Assembly (NCBI GenBank): GCA_024641205.1
Contig: JAHEDM010000003.1
Location: forward strand, 1-17,569
DNA from: Actinomycetes bacterium
GTDB lineage: Bacteria; Actinomycetota; Acidimicrobiia; Spongiisociales; UBA4744
Reading direction: 5' to 3'
DNA: 17,569 nt
Part shown: positions 1 to 7,665 of the stretch, piece by piece
How the letters are laid out: each line of letters opens with the position of its first letter
How positions within the stretch are numbered: position 1 is the stretch's first letter
Program-made: the position numbers and the translations under genes
Notes under the pieces: generated by a model
The model's input: the letters and a program-made list of their open reading frames with translations, nothing else
Databases searched by the model: none
Told to the model about the DNA's origin: nothing

Positions 1-63
1 GGTCGCGCCCAAGGCGAAGGCGACAACACCCACGATCACCACGGCCCGGGTGATCTCACTCAC
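1..63 (-). CDS. N-terminal fragment of a probable membrane or exported protein (runs off the left edge)
   Basis: Reading leftwards, a GTG at 63-61 opens a frame that stays open to the window edge (21 codons). After a short polar start (MSEITR) it becomes a hydrophobic run (AVVIVGVVAFALGA), as in a membrane anchor or signal peptide. Its first eight bases overlap the end of the DUF5719-like gene (GTGAGTGA, stop at 58-56), the same tight coupling seen between the two genes upstream, so it is probably the third gene of that operon. The GTG at 59-57 is in another frame and meets a stop after a few codons, so it was not used. Too little is visible to name a family. Confidence 0.55.
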   Translation of the reverse strand, partial: MSEITRAVVIVGVVAFALGAT

Positions 64-1375
64 CGATCGGAACCCCGGACGAGAAGGCCGTCGCTAGATC
101 TGTCTCGGCGCTCCAAGCCGTAGAGAACGGTCCGGTCGACTCCGCGATCACTCCCGATATCCCCACCTGATCGAGAGACACCGTTCGAACCGTGCCGGCC
201 GGAAGGGTGATCTTGCCAGGTCCCTCAACGGCGCCTCCAGCATCGAGGAACTGGTATGTCACCGTGATCGGTTCTGCCCCGGTGTTCAGGAACCACAGCG
301 AGGAACGCGCCGCGCTTGTGGCGCCCGCGCCGGGAAGCATCCACCGGCGTGCCGCCAGAGGCGCGCCTGAGGTAGCAGCCACTTGCCCCTCCCCTTCGGC
401 AATTACCACAGCCGAAACCGGACCATCAGCCCGCACCCGAACGCCATAGGTTCCTTCAGCCAGACCCGCCAGCGAGATCCGATCATTGCCGTCGGGCGGA
501 AGAAGTCCTTCGGCCACTCCTTCCGCCGGTCCGTCGACCGTAAAGATGTCCAATGAGTAGGTGACCTCGAGCGGCCCATCGTTGGCGATCGCCAGGAAAG
601 GCTGCAGCGCTCCGACCACGATCAGCGGGAACTCCCAGACTTCGCTCCGCCCGACATCCGTCCAGACGGCTTGGTCTGTGCCATTCGTTTGCACCATGGC
701 CGGAATGATGCGGCCCTGCTCGGTCTGTACCGTTACCGACAACCGCTCCCGGAAGGGAAGAACCTCCCCGAGTGCCAACGTCCTCCAGGACCGACCGGGA
801 ACCGAAACTCGTTCGAGTTCAGGGGCAGGTTCGAAACCCACTTCACTGGTCGCCTCAACCGTAACCAGGGCGTCTTCGGGAAACGGATTGAACAGCTGGA
901 GGTCGAGGGGGCGGTCCTGGACGGTGGCACCGCCCGGAAGGACCCACACCTTGCTGGCGCTGGAGGGACACAGATCGCCCGCCAGCAAACCCTCGCCGGC
1001 TGCCATGACGCCGGCTGCTGCAGGAGCATCTGTGAATTCGACCACCGCAGGAGAGACTCCCAGACTCAGAATGGCCGAGAGCGGAATTGCGCTTGCGCCG
1101 GGACCGGGCAGCGATTCCGGGTAGGTCTCACGGATTTCGCCACCGACCGGGAAGGTGAACTGCACATCAGCGTCGCGGAGAGTGACGATGCTGATGAGGG
1201 TATCCCGGGTATCGTCGGCGATGGCCCAGGCGCAATTCGAGAAGTTGCTTGCTACGGCCGGACCGTCGGTCGTGGTCGTGACCGGAAGATCGACTCCGGT
1301 AGGCTCGGGAGGGGGAGCGAGCCAAGCTGCGACCGCCAGGGCACCGATGAGCACAGCCACGAGTGATCTTCTCAT
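56..1375 (-). CDS. Secreted DUF5719-like protein of unknown function
   Basis: This is a 439-residue protein starting with Met-Arg-Arg and a hydrophobic stretch (LVAVLIGALAVAAWLAP), a signal peptide or N-terminal anchor that should place it outside the membrane. The rest is soluble and rich in beta-strand-like segments. It contains repeated phrases of the kind 'W.LPGG/W.LPGAG...LW.LNTGAEPITVTYQF...LPAGTVRTVSLD', suggesting tandem Ig-like sandwiches. No catalytic motif is visible. I chose the ATG at 1375-1373 because it overlaps the stop of the upstream glycosyltransferase (ATGA) and sits directly before the signal peptide; a start at 1429 would add 18 residues inside the upstream gene. DUF5719 proteins commonly sit beside this type of glycosyltransferase in actinobacteria. 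From context it may bind or present a wall glycan. The family name is from recall of the architecture. Confidence 0.75.
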   Translation of the reverse strand: MRRSLVAVLIGALAVAAWLAPPPEPTGVDLPVTTTTDGPAVASNFSNCAWAIADDTRDTLISIVTLRDADVQFTFPVGGEIRETYPESLPGPGASAIPLSAILSLGVSPAVVEFTDAPAAAGVMAAGEGLLAGDLCPSSASKVWVLPGGATVQDRPLDLQLFNPFPEDALVTVEATSEVGFEPAPELERVSVPGRSWRTLALGEVLPFRERLSVTVQTEQGRIIPAMVQTNGTDQAVWTDVGRSEVWEFPLIVVGALQPFLAIANDGPLEVTYSLDIFTVDGPAEGVAEGLLPPDGNDRISLAGLAEGTYGVRVRADGPVSAVVIAEGEGQVAATSGAPLAARRWMLPGAGATSAARSSLWFLNTGAEPITVTYQFLDAGGAVEGPGKITLPAGTVRTVSLDQVGISGVIAESTGPFSTAWSAETDLATAFSSGVPIGE

Positions 1376-4173
1376 GAGGCCTTCCGATCCCGTCCGATGA
1401 TCACGAGTGCTACTAAGAGCAAGAACCATACGCCCGCGGCCAGGGCCATCGTGCGGTTGATGTTGTCACCGGCAAAGACAACTCTCCTATTCGACGGGAC
1501 CACCTGGTTGGCCCAACCGGCGGCCGCCCAATCTTCGCCCCACCGATCGTCCTGATTCTCAGCAACATAGACCGGTCCGCTCGCACCATCGTCGCCTACG
1601 TAATCCGGACGCTCCCAAGTCCAGGCACTTCCATCGGTCCCCACCGCTCGCGGCCCAAACACTTCACTTTCGAAGGTCGTGTAGTCGAGACCGGGCAACT
1701 GGCGAAGGTCGAGCTGAGATTCAAGGGCCACCCCGAGCGGATTGGGCTCGGTGAGCACAACCCATCTGATGCCAAAAGGAGCAAGCGACTGCCCTGGGCG
1801 CAGTTCGTCTCCAGCGGCCACGCTCTCGAGGACCTGTGCGAGGGCCTCGTCTCCCAGCCGCGGCACCGGCAACCACGCTTCAGGGAAGATCGGACCCTCC
1901 CCCGACACGACCCTGTATGAATAGCCAGTTGCCGCCCGCGACTCACCGGGCAGATCGCCGGCCGGCCCGGCGATCAAGATCCGATCGACACCGTGCTCTG
2001 GGGCGCGAGCAGCGGCGAATTCCAGTTGAGCACCGAAACGATCTTCCGGAAGCCCGAGCCGGCCGGAGGGAAGTAGCAACACCACTCCGGTCGCAACAAT
2101 CAGCCCGCCAAGCGCCGCTCCTCGCCCCCCGATCGCTCGAAACAAGCCAACGTCACTGAACCGGGCGGGGAGGTCGATGGCAGCGCCGACCACAATGGCG
2201 GTTCCGACGGCGGCGGCGAGATAACCGGCCACGATCGGCTCGCGCCCCACGCCCAGTCCGGCCGCCCGCGCCAAAAGGGATCCGCCCACGGCCAGCACAC
2301 CACCCCATCCTATGAGGCCGGCCGACCGCCGGTCCCCGAAGATGAGACCGAATATCAGCGCCACCCCGAAACCGGCTATTGCCCAGAGTGAGGGATCAAA
2401 ATATGCAGAGTCGCCGGTAAGGAGCAGTTGATCGGCCGACACCCGGTACAACCAGGGGATGAGCAAGGGAACGGCGAGGAAGGTAGCGGAGATGGCCCCG
2501 GCCACTATGGACCAGGAAGCATCGTCCGTGCCGACCACCCGGACGAATACGGCCGCCAGCGGAAGGAGAAGGGCAACGGGTGCAAAAACCGCCAATGCGC
2601 CTGTCGCGAGAGCCGCTCCGGCCAGGTATCCAACTCTCGCTCGCCGGCCGGCCGGCCATGGTGCCATCGCCCGTTCAACGGCCCACGGAGCAACACCCAC
2701 CGCAATCAATCCGGGCCAGTCGCCTGATCCGGCCAGCGCCCGGGCGGCCGGGCCGCCCACCAGTGCTAAGGCCGCCCCGTAGCGCGCCAACGGTCCCATC
2801 TCGAGTCGGCGTGCCAGCCGGGCGGCGCCAACCATACCGACCCCAACTGCGCCGATCGAGAGCACTATCTCGGCGAGGTTTTGTTTCGAAAGCAGCACCA
2901 GCTGGACAAGAGCGGTTGCCCCAATTGAAGGGTGCAACGGGGCCGGACTCCCCAAACCTGACGTATTCCATCCGCCCGCATAGGAACGAAGAGTCGCCCA
3001 GGCCGAATCAGGAAGCGGCATGGTCAACCCGACCGAAGGTATGCCATCGGCAAGAATCGTTCGGCCGGCGATCAGTAGGAAGACCAAGGCGGCCAGCGCT
3101 GCGTACAAACCCGGCTCATGCCAAAAGGCCCGCCTCCGCTCGACCAGTCCAGACAGACGTTCTGCAGCCCGGTCGTCCCAGTGGACCTTCGAGGAAAACC
3201 GATCCGACAGCTCACGAACCAAGGCGGACCCATGCACCTGGTACCGGAACAATTCCTCATCACCCGTCATCCTCGAACGGCGCATACGGCGGCGGGCTGT
3301 CAGGGTGGAAGGCAGGTGGATGAGATTCCACCCCCCCGCCAGGACGGCATCGACAAGCGCCCGCTTCCTACCCAGAAACGTCATGACAAGCGCGTAACCG
3401 AGACCGATGACGATGGAGAGGGGAACCGTCCACCCCAAGGTGACCGGGCTGTACACCTTCAACATCGTCCGAAACCGGCCGGCTTCTTCTTTCCAAGCAG
3501 GAGTCTGGCTGGAGCACAAGCTCGCGTGCAGCACCTCGGAAGAAGGAACCACCACCACTCTCCCTCCGGCGGCCCGCGCCCGGTACGACAGATCGATACC
3601 GGCCGCCTGCGGGGCCAACAGAGGATCGGTTCCACCCAGACCCTTGAAAAGATCCATGCGGATGAGGGTCGAGGCTCCAAACACAAAGGCAACATCGCGG
3701 ACAACGTCGTATTGCTCTTGATCCATTTCGTCGGAATCGAGCCCCGAGTACGGCACGAGAAAAGCATCCGTTGCCGCGCCAACCGACTCGAGCATTCCGG
3801 GCTGATCCGCCCGAAGAAGCTTAGAACCCGCCACCGAAGCATCGACCCGCTGCGCCCCTTCAATGAGGGCGGCGAGTGCGTCCTTTCGAGGTGAGGCATC
3901 GTCGTGAACGAGCCACACGTGCGTGGTTTCTGGAGGAAGCTCCGCGATCAAGGCGTGCATATCGGAAACCCAGCCGATAGCTCTTGCTCCGGCAACGCTC
4001 TGGACACGCTCCCCGCCTCCCACCGCGGCGGTGTACGCAGACTCGTAGGATTGACGAGCGAGAGTGTCGAGGGCAGCTTCAAGCTGCGACTCATTGCGAA
4101 CAATGATCGCGGTCGCGACTATGGCAGTAGGAGCGGGCGCGGCCATAGGCTGGGAATGGTCGGGGATCGACAT
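1372..4173 (-). CDS. Large family 2 glycosyltransferase with C-terminal multi-spanning membrane region
   Basis: The N-terminal third (about residues 10-290) is a GT-A domain. It begins with the strand IVATAIIVRNES, carries an acidic VHDDASP motif near residues 89-95 at the usual metal/nucleotide-sugar site, and has a later DLSYRARAAGGRVVVVP segment typical of GT2 enzymes. About ten or more hydrophobic spans follow, with an external loop containing GGWNTSGLGSPAPLHPS, and the last 250 residues are largely soluble. This size and layout match actinobacterial wall or lipoglycan glycosyltransferases found beside fbiA. Donor and acceptor cannot be read from the sequence. The ATG at 4173 (933 residues) is preferred, but no start has a good ribosome site; GTG 4206 and ATG 4146 are alternatives. 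The gene is divergent from fbiA and overlaps the DUF5719-like gene by ATGA, implying coupled translation. Confidence 0.82.
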   Translation of the reverse strand: MSIPDHSQPMAAPAPTAIVATAIIVRNESQLEAALDTLARQSYESAYTAAVGGGERVQSVAGARAIGWVSDMHALIAELPPETTHVWLVHDDASPRKDALAALIEGAQRVDASVAGSKLLRADQPGMLESVGAATDAFLVPYSGLDSDEMDQEQYDVVRDVAFVFGASTLIRMDLFKGLGGTDPLLAPQAAGIDLSYRARAAGGRVVVVPSSEVLHASLCSSQTPAWKEEAGRFRTMLKVYSPVTLGWTVPLSIVIGLGYALVMTFLGRKRALVDAVLAGGWNLIHLPSTLTARRRMRRSRMTGDEELFRYQVHGSALVRELSDRFSSKVHWDDRAAERLSGLVERRRAFWHEPGLYAALAALVFLLIAGRTILADGIPSVGLTMPLPDSAWATLRSYAGGWNTSGLGSPAPLHPSIGATALVQLVLLSKQNLAEIVLSIGAVGVGMVGAARLARRLEMGPLARYGAALALVGGPAARALAGSGDWPGLIAVGVAPWAVERAMAPWPAGRRARVGYLAGAALATGALAVFAPVALLLPLAAVFVRVVGTDDASWSIVAGAISATFLAVPLLIPWLYRVSADQLLLTGDSAYFDPSLWAIAGFGVALIFGLIFGDRRSAGLIGWGGVLAVGGSLLARAAGLGVGREPIVAGYLAAAVGTAIVVGAAIDLPARFSDVGLFRAIGGRGAALGGLIVATGVVLLLPSGRLGLPEDRFGAQLEFAAARAPEHGVDRILIAGPAGDLPGESRAATGYSYRVVSGEGPIFPEAWLPVPRLGDEALAQVLESVAAGDELRPGQSLAPFGIRWVVLTEPNPLGVALESQLDLRQLPGLDYTTFESEVFGPRAVGTDGSAWTWERPDYVGDDGASGPVYVAENQDDRWGEDWAAAGWANQVVPSNRRVVFAGDNINRTMALAAGVWFLLLVALVIIGRDRKAS

Positions 4174-4254
4174 GAGGATGCCATTGTGGATCGGAATCCG
4201 CGACACCGCAATCCGCGGGTCTCGGAAAGACCACAGGAGATGGAAAGGACTGCC

Positions 4255-5175
4255 GTGAAGAAGGTCGTATTGCTATCAGGAGGCGTAGGCGGTGCCCGGC
4301 TGGCGCGAGGGCTGGCCGCCCTCGACGATGTCGACCTCACGGTCGTGGTCAATGTCGGTGATGACGAGGTGGTGTACGGACTCCACGTTTCTCCCGACAT
4401 CGATACCGTGTTGTACACGATGGCCGGAGTGGAAGGTCCGGAAGGCTGGGGCCTCACCGCAGACACCTTCACCGTCATGAAACGCCTGGGACTATTCGGA
4501 ACCGATACCCGCTTCCGCATCGGAGACCGGGATCTCGCCACCAACCTCTTCCGCACTCAGGAACTCCTGGCCGGGGAGACCCTGTCGGCGATAACAGCTC
4601 GAGCCGCCACCGCTTTGGGAACTCCCGGCACCGTGCTCCCTGCCACGGAGCAGACCTTGCGAACGATGATCAAGACCGTTGAGGGAGAGTGGCTGTCGTT
4701 CCAGGAATACTTCGTGATTCGAGGCCATACAGACGAGGTGGCCGATCTTCGCTTTGACGGCGCGGCGACGGCCCAAGCTGCCCCCGGGGTCATTGAGGCT
4801 ATCGAAGAAGCCGACGCCGTCATCATTGGACCATCCAACCCACCGCTTTCGATCTGGCCCATACTGGCGATCGGGGAAATCTCTGCCGTGGTCGAATCGG
4901 CCCGTCGGGTTCTGGCCGTCAGCCCACTTTTTGGCGGCCGGGCGTTGAAGGGTCCCACCAAACAGGTCATGGCTTCCCTTGGGCTCCCCCCCGGCAACGC
5001 CGGTGTCGTGGCCGCGTACGGCGGGTTGCTGAATGACCTCGTCATCGACACCGGAGATGCCGGGGACCGGTCCGAACTCGGTGAGTTTGGAGTCAAGATC
5101 CACGTCGGCGATACCCGGATCGCCGACCCAACGGCCGCCTGGTCATTTGCAGACTGGTTGGTCGACCTGCTGTGA
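4255..5175 (+). CDS. fbiA: 2-phospho-L-lactate / phosphoenolpyruvate transferase (CofD/FbiA), coenzyme F420 biosynthesis
   Basis: A 306-residue CofD-family enzyme, close to the usual length. It joins the deazaflavin FO to the phospho-(enol)pyruvyl or phospholactyl unit of a GPP-activated donor, giving (dehydro-)F420-0 in the cytoplasm. Visible motifs are LLSGGVGGARLARGL at the N-terminus, VVNVGDD, HVSPDIDTVLYTMAG, GWGLTADTF, FRIGDRDLATNLFR, GPSNPPLSIWPIL and VSPLFGGRALKGPTK, all hallmarks of the family. I start at GTG 4255, which has GGAAAGGA ending five to six bases upstream and places the glycine-rich loop where FbiA proteins normally have it. ATG 4240 would add five residues but has GGAG immediately against the codon. 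The stop overlaps the start of fbiB (GTGA). In actinobacteria the physiological donor is thought to be phosphoenolpyruvate-derived; this is family knowledge. Confidence 0.95.
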   Translation: MKKVVLLSGGVGGARLARGLAALDDVDLTVVVNVGDDEVVYGLHVSPDIDTVLYTMAGVEGPEGWGLTADTFTVMKRLGLFGTDTRFRIGDRDLATNLFRTQELLAGETLSAITARAATALGTPGTVLPATEQTLRTMIKTVEGEWLSFQEYFVIRGHTDEVADLRFDGAATAQAAPGVIEAIEEADAVIIGPSNPPLSIWPILAIGEISAVVESARRVLAVSPLFGGRALKGPTKQVMASLGLPPGNAGVVAAYGGLLNDLVIDTGDAGDRSELGEFGVKIHVGDTRIADPTAAWSFADWLVDLL

Positions 5176-5873
5176 CGATAGAGATCACCCCGATCTACGG
5201 GATCGGCGAAATCGGGCCCGGAGCGGACCTGGCCGCCATCTTCCTTGCGGCTCTTCACGACGCCGAGTTCGTACTTCTCGACGGCGACGTGTTGGTGGTA
5301 ACCCACAAGGCCGTCTCCAAAGCAGAGAACGCGGTAGCCCGCTTTGACGACGATGAGGACCAACGCCGAGCCATCATCGCCGGCGAAGCAACTGCCATTC
5401 TCCGGCGCCGTGGCGATTTGGTGATCACCGAAACTCGCCACGGGTTCATCTGCGCCAACGCGGGCGTCGACCGATCCAACATGCCGGAAGGTTTGCTGGC
5501 GCTGCTCCCGCACGATCCCGATCGGTCGGCTCAAAGGCTGCGGACCAAGATCCGAAGGGCGACCGGAGCCGATATCGCCGTCGTGATCACCGACACGTTC
5601 GGGCGCCCATGGCGGAAAGGCCTGACCGACGTTGCCATAGGGGTTGCCGGCATGCCGGCCCTGGTCGACTACCGCGGAACCACCGACACGTTCGGCCGAA
5701 CGCTTACGGTCACCGAAGTGGCTCTCGTCGACGAGGTCGCCGCGGCGGCGGACCTGGTAATGGGAAAGGCCAAGTCGGTCCCACTGGCTGTGGTCCGGGG
5801 CCTGGATTACCCGGCCGGCGAGGGTCGGGCGACCGACCTGGTCCGCCCGGCGGACGAAGACATGTTCCGCTAG
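5172..5873 (+). CDS. fbiB: Coenzyme F420-0:L-glutamate ligase, single-domain (CofE/FbiB N-terminal type)
   Basis: A GTP-dependent ligase that adds L-glutamate residues to (dehydro-)F420-0, the step after FbiA. The 233-residue protein shows the CofE series: IYGIGEIGPGADLA, GDVLVVTHKAVSKAE, TRHGFICANAGVDRSN, HDPDRSAQRLR, VVITDTFGRPWRKG, GVAGMPALVDYRGTTDTFGR and a final ADLVMGKAKSVPLAVVRGL. The GTG start overlaps the fbiA stop by four bases, so translation is probably coupled. The mycobacterial FbiB is about twice as long because it carries a C-terminal FMN-dependent nitroreductase-like domain that reduces dehydro-F420-0. Here the gene stops with TAG at 5871 and no such domain follows in any frame. 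A separate reductase gene elsewhere is therefore expected if the phosphoenolpyruvate route is used. Confidence 0.95.
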   Translation: MTIEITPIYGIGEIGPGADLAAIFLAALHDAEFVLLDGDVLVVTHKAVSKAENAVARFDDDEDQRRAIIAGEATAILRRRGDLVITETRHGFICANAGVDRSNMPEGLLALLPHDPDRSAQRLRTKIRRATGADIAVVITDTFGRPWRKGLTDVAIGVAGMPALVDYRGTTDTFGRTLTVTEVALVDEVAAAADLVMGKAKSVPLAVVRGLDYPAGEGRATDLVRPADEDMFR

Positions 5874-5875
5874 AG

Positions 5876-5947
5876 GTACTTCGTACTTCCTATCTCGTAC
5901 CTATCACCAGCGAATATGCGGCGTGTCGAAGTACAAAGTACGAAGCG
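5876..5947. repeat. Heptamer-built inverted repeat between convergent genes
   Basis: The gap between the fbiB stop and the epimerase stop holds degenerate seven-base units: TACTTCG, TACTTCC, TATCTCG on the left (5877-5897) and CGAAGTA, CAAAGTA, CGAAGCG on the right (5927-5947). The right block is the reverse complement of the left. Arms 5879-5897 and 5927-5945 pair at 15 of 19 positions, including ten perfect outer pairs, around a 29-base loop. A hairpin serving both converging transcripts as a terminator is possible, but no U-tract or GC-rich stem is evident. A small dispersed intergenic repeat is the other explanation. Confidence 0.7.
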
Positions 5948-5959
5948 AGGAACGAACTT

Positions 5960-6901
5960 CTACTTGTTCATCCTCATCCACTCGGCCGTCATCGCCACGC
6001 CTTCTTCCAGGCTGGTCCATGGCTGCCAACCAAGCGTCTTGAAGACGGCAGCCGGATCGAGGGCCGAACGGGCAATCTCGCCCGGACGGGGATCAACGAA
6101 GACCGGCAATTGGTTGAAGCCGACCTCGTCGGCAATTGCCTTGAAGAGCCGGTTGACCGTTGTTTCCCGGCCGGTCCCAACGTTGAAGAACTTGCCACCG
6201 CCGGCACCGGCTGCCCTGACGAAGGCATCGACCGCATCGTCGACAAAGAGGTAGTCCCTGGTCTGTGAACCGTCTCCGTAGATGACAGGACGTTTCCGAT
6301 CGAGCATGAGCCGGGTGAAGATGGCCACGACACCCGCCTCACCGAACGGATCCTGGCGAGGCCCGTACACGTTGGAGAGACCCAAGGCAACGAAGTCGAT
6401 GCCGTGCGTTGCCTCATAGAAGCGGAAATAGTCTTCGGCGACCTTCTTGGAGATTCCGTACGGGGCGGCGGGGTGCTTGGCGTACCCCTCCTTGGCCGGA
6501 AGCTTGACATGCTCGCCGTAGATGGCTCCCCCGCTCGACGCGAAAACGACTCGTTCAATGCCCACTCGCCGCGCCGCCTCGAGGACATTGATCGTGCCCA
6601 GAATGTTGACCGAGGCATCGAAGAGAGGATCCGTCACGGAGTGCGTTACCGACACCTGCGCGGCGAGATGGAACAGCACATCGGGGACGAATTGTCCGAC
6701 TGCCCTACCGAATTCCTCGTCTCGTATGTCGAGTTGATGGAACCTGATCCGGCCGCGTGTGCGCGCATCGGCCAAATTGTCCAGGTGGCCGCAGGAAAGG
6801 TTGTCGACTACGAGGACGTCCCAGCCCTCGTCTATCAAACGGCCGGCAAGGTGAGAACCGATAAAGCCTGCGCCGCCGGTGACCAGGGCCCGGCCATTCA
6901 A
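5960..6901 (-). CDS. NAD-dependent epimerase/dehydratase, UDP-glucose 4-epimerase (GalE)-like
   Basis: An extended short-chain dehydrogenase of about 313 residues that probably interconverts UDP-sugars by NAD-dependent oxidation at C4. It has the Rossmann motif TGGAGFIGSH at residues 8-17, then VVDN, HLAAQVSV, the serine motif FASSGGAIYG, the catalytic pair YGISK (Tyr148, Lys152), GLSNVYGPRQDP, GDGSQTRDYLFVDD and FNVGTGRETTVN. These fit the GalE subgroup; a UDP-glucuronate or UDP-GlcNAc epimerase is equally possible, since substrate cannot be read with confidence. I start at TTG 6901, which overlaps the upstream stop (TTGA) and gives the usual short lead (LNGRALVTGG). GTG 6949 would add 16 residues inside the upstream gene without a clear ribosome site. 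It is the last gene of the minus-strand block. Confidence 0.88.
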   Translation of the reverse strand: MNGRALVTGGAGFIGSHLAGRLIDEGWDVLVVDNLSCGHLDNLADARTRGRIRFHQLDIRDEEFGRAVGQFVPDVLFHLAAQVSVTHSVTDPLFDASVNILGTINVLEAARRVGIERVVFASSGGAIYGEHVKLPAKEGYAKHPAAPYGISKKVAEDYFRFYEATHGIDFVALGLSNVYGPRQDPFGEAGVVAIFTRLMLDRKRPVIYGDGSQTRDYLFVDDAVDAFVRAAGAGGGKFFNVGTGRETTVNRLFKAIADEVGFNQLPVFVDPRPGEIARSALDPAAVFKTLGWQPWTSLEEGVAMTAEWMRMNK

Positions 6902-7611
6902 GGGCGGATGCTTCTGGCAGGGACGAAGCGATACTTCACCAGTGCCCACAAGGCGGGGAACCCATCCCGCCAGGAGATCTTCTTTCCTTCTTCGACCTCC
7001 CGCCCGGTGTACCGGATCGGAACCTCGTAGATCCTGACCCCCAAGCGCAGCAGTTTGGCCGTTATCTCGGGTTCAATATCGAAACGGTTTGAGGTGAGAT
7101 GCAGCGATCTGATCAGGTCACCCTCGATGAGCTTGGAGCAGGTCTCCATGTCCGAAAGGGTCGTGTTGTAGAGCACGTTGGTGAGCAAGCTGAGAAACCG
7201 GTTTCCCATCCAGTGCCAGAACATCATGTTGCGACGCTCACCGGTGAACCGAGAGCCATAAACCGCGCTCGCTTCACCTTCGAGAGCGGGACGGAGCAAT
7301 GCGGGCCAGTCACGTGGGTCGTATTCAAGGTCGGCGTCGTACACAATGACATAGTCGCCGGTTGACTCTTCGAACCCTCTTCGCAACGCTGCGCCCTTGC
7401 CCCTATTGACCGGCTGGGTCAGGACCTTGACCGTTGAGTCGGCGAGACGTTTGACGATCTCACCCGTTCCGTCGGTCGAACCGTCGTCGATGATCAAGAT
7501 CTCGCGGTCAACCGGGAGGTCGACTGTCCGCGCCCGCCGAACCGCTTCGGCGATGGTGCGCCGTTCGTTGTAGACGGGAATCAGAATCGAGAGTTTTGCC
7601 GCTTCAGTCAC
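6898..7611 (-). CDS. Family 2 glycosyltransferase, polyprenyl-phosphate mannose/glucose synthase (DPM1)-like
   Basis: A compact 237-residue GT-A enzyme that probably transfers a sugar from a nucleotide donor to a polyprenyl phosphate on the inner membrane face. Visible motifs are LSILIPVYNERRTIAEAV at the start, EILIIDDGSTDGT, NRGKGAALRRG and the metal-binding VIVYDADLEYDP. A later segment, SNRFDIEPEITAKLLRLGVRIYEVPIRYTGR, is typical of DPM1-like enzymes. There is no membrane span at the C-terminus, so it is the short soluble form. GTG 7611 is chosen because GGAG lies five bases upstream (complement of 7617-7620); GTG 7647 lacks one. The gene follows ugd by 54 bases and overlaps the epimerase by four. 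Sugar specificity is inferred from family only. Confidence 0.88.
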   Translation of the reverse strand: MTEAAKLSILIPVYNERRTIAEAVRRARTVDLPVDREILIIDDGSTDGTGEIVKRLADSTVKVLTQPVNRGKGAALRRGFEESTGDYVIVYDADLEYDPRDWPALLRPALEGEASAVYGSRFTGERRNMMFWHWMGNRFLSLLTNVLYNTTLSDMETCSKLIEGDLIRSLHLTSNRFDIEPEITAKLLRLGVRIYEVPIRYTGREVEEGKKISWRDGFPALWALVKYRFVPARSIRP

Positions 7612-7665
7612 TTCTACTCCACTTCTTGCACGCGCAGCATATGACACGTTGCTTGGGCCAGACGT

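Noticed and set aside
2580..3323. Plus-strand open frame of 247 codons inside the large glycosyltransferase gene
   Set aside because: Arg/Pro-rich translation with no motif, lying opposite clear membrane spans of the real gene.
3904..4254. N-terminal extension of fbiA by 117 codons
   Set aside because: The extension lies antisense to the start of the glycosyltransferase, is not CofD-like, and the canonical N-terminus begins at GTG 4255 (or ATG 4240).
4557..5534. Long minus-strand open frame (325 codons) opposite fbiA and fbiB
   Set aside because: It is a codon-position shadow of two strongly recognisable F420 genes, has low-complexity Arg/Ser/Ala-rich composition and matches no family.
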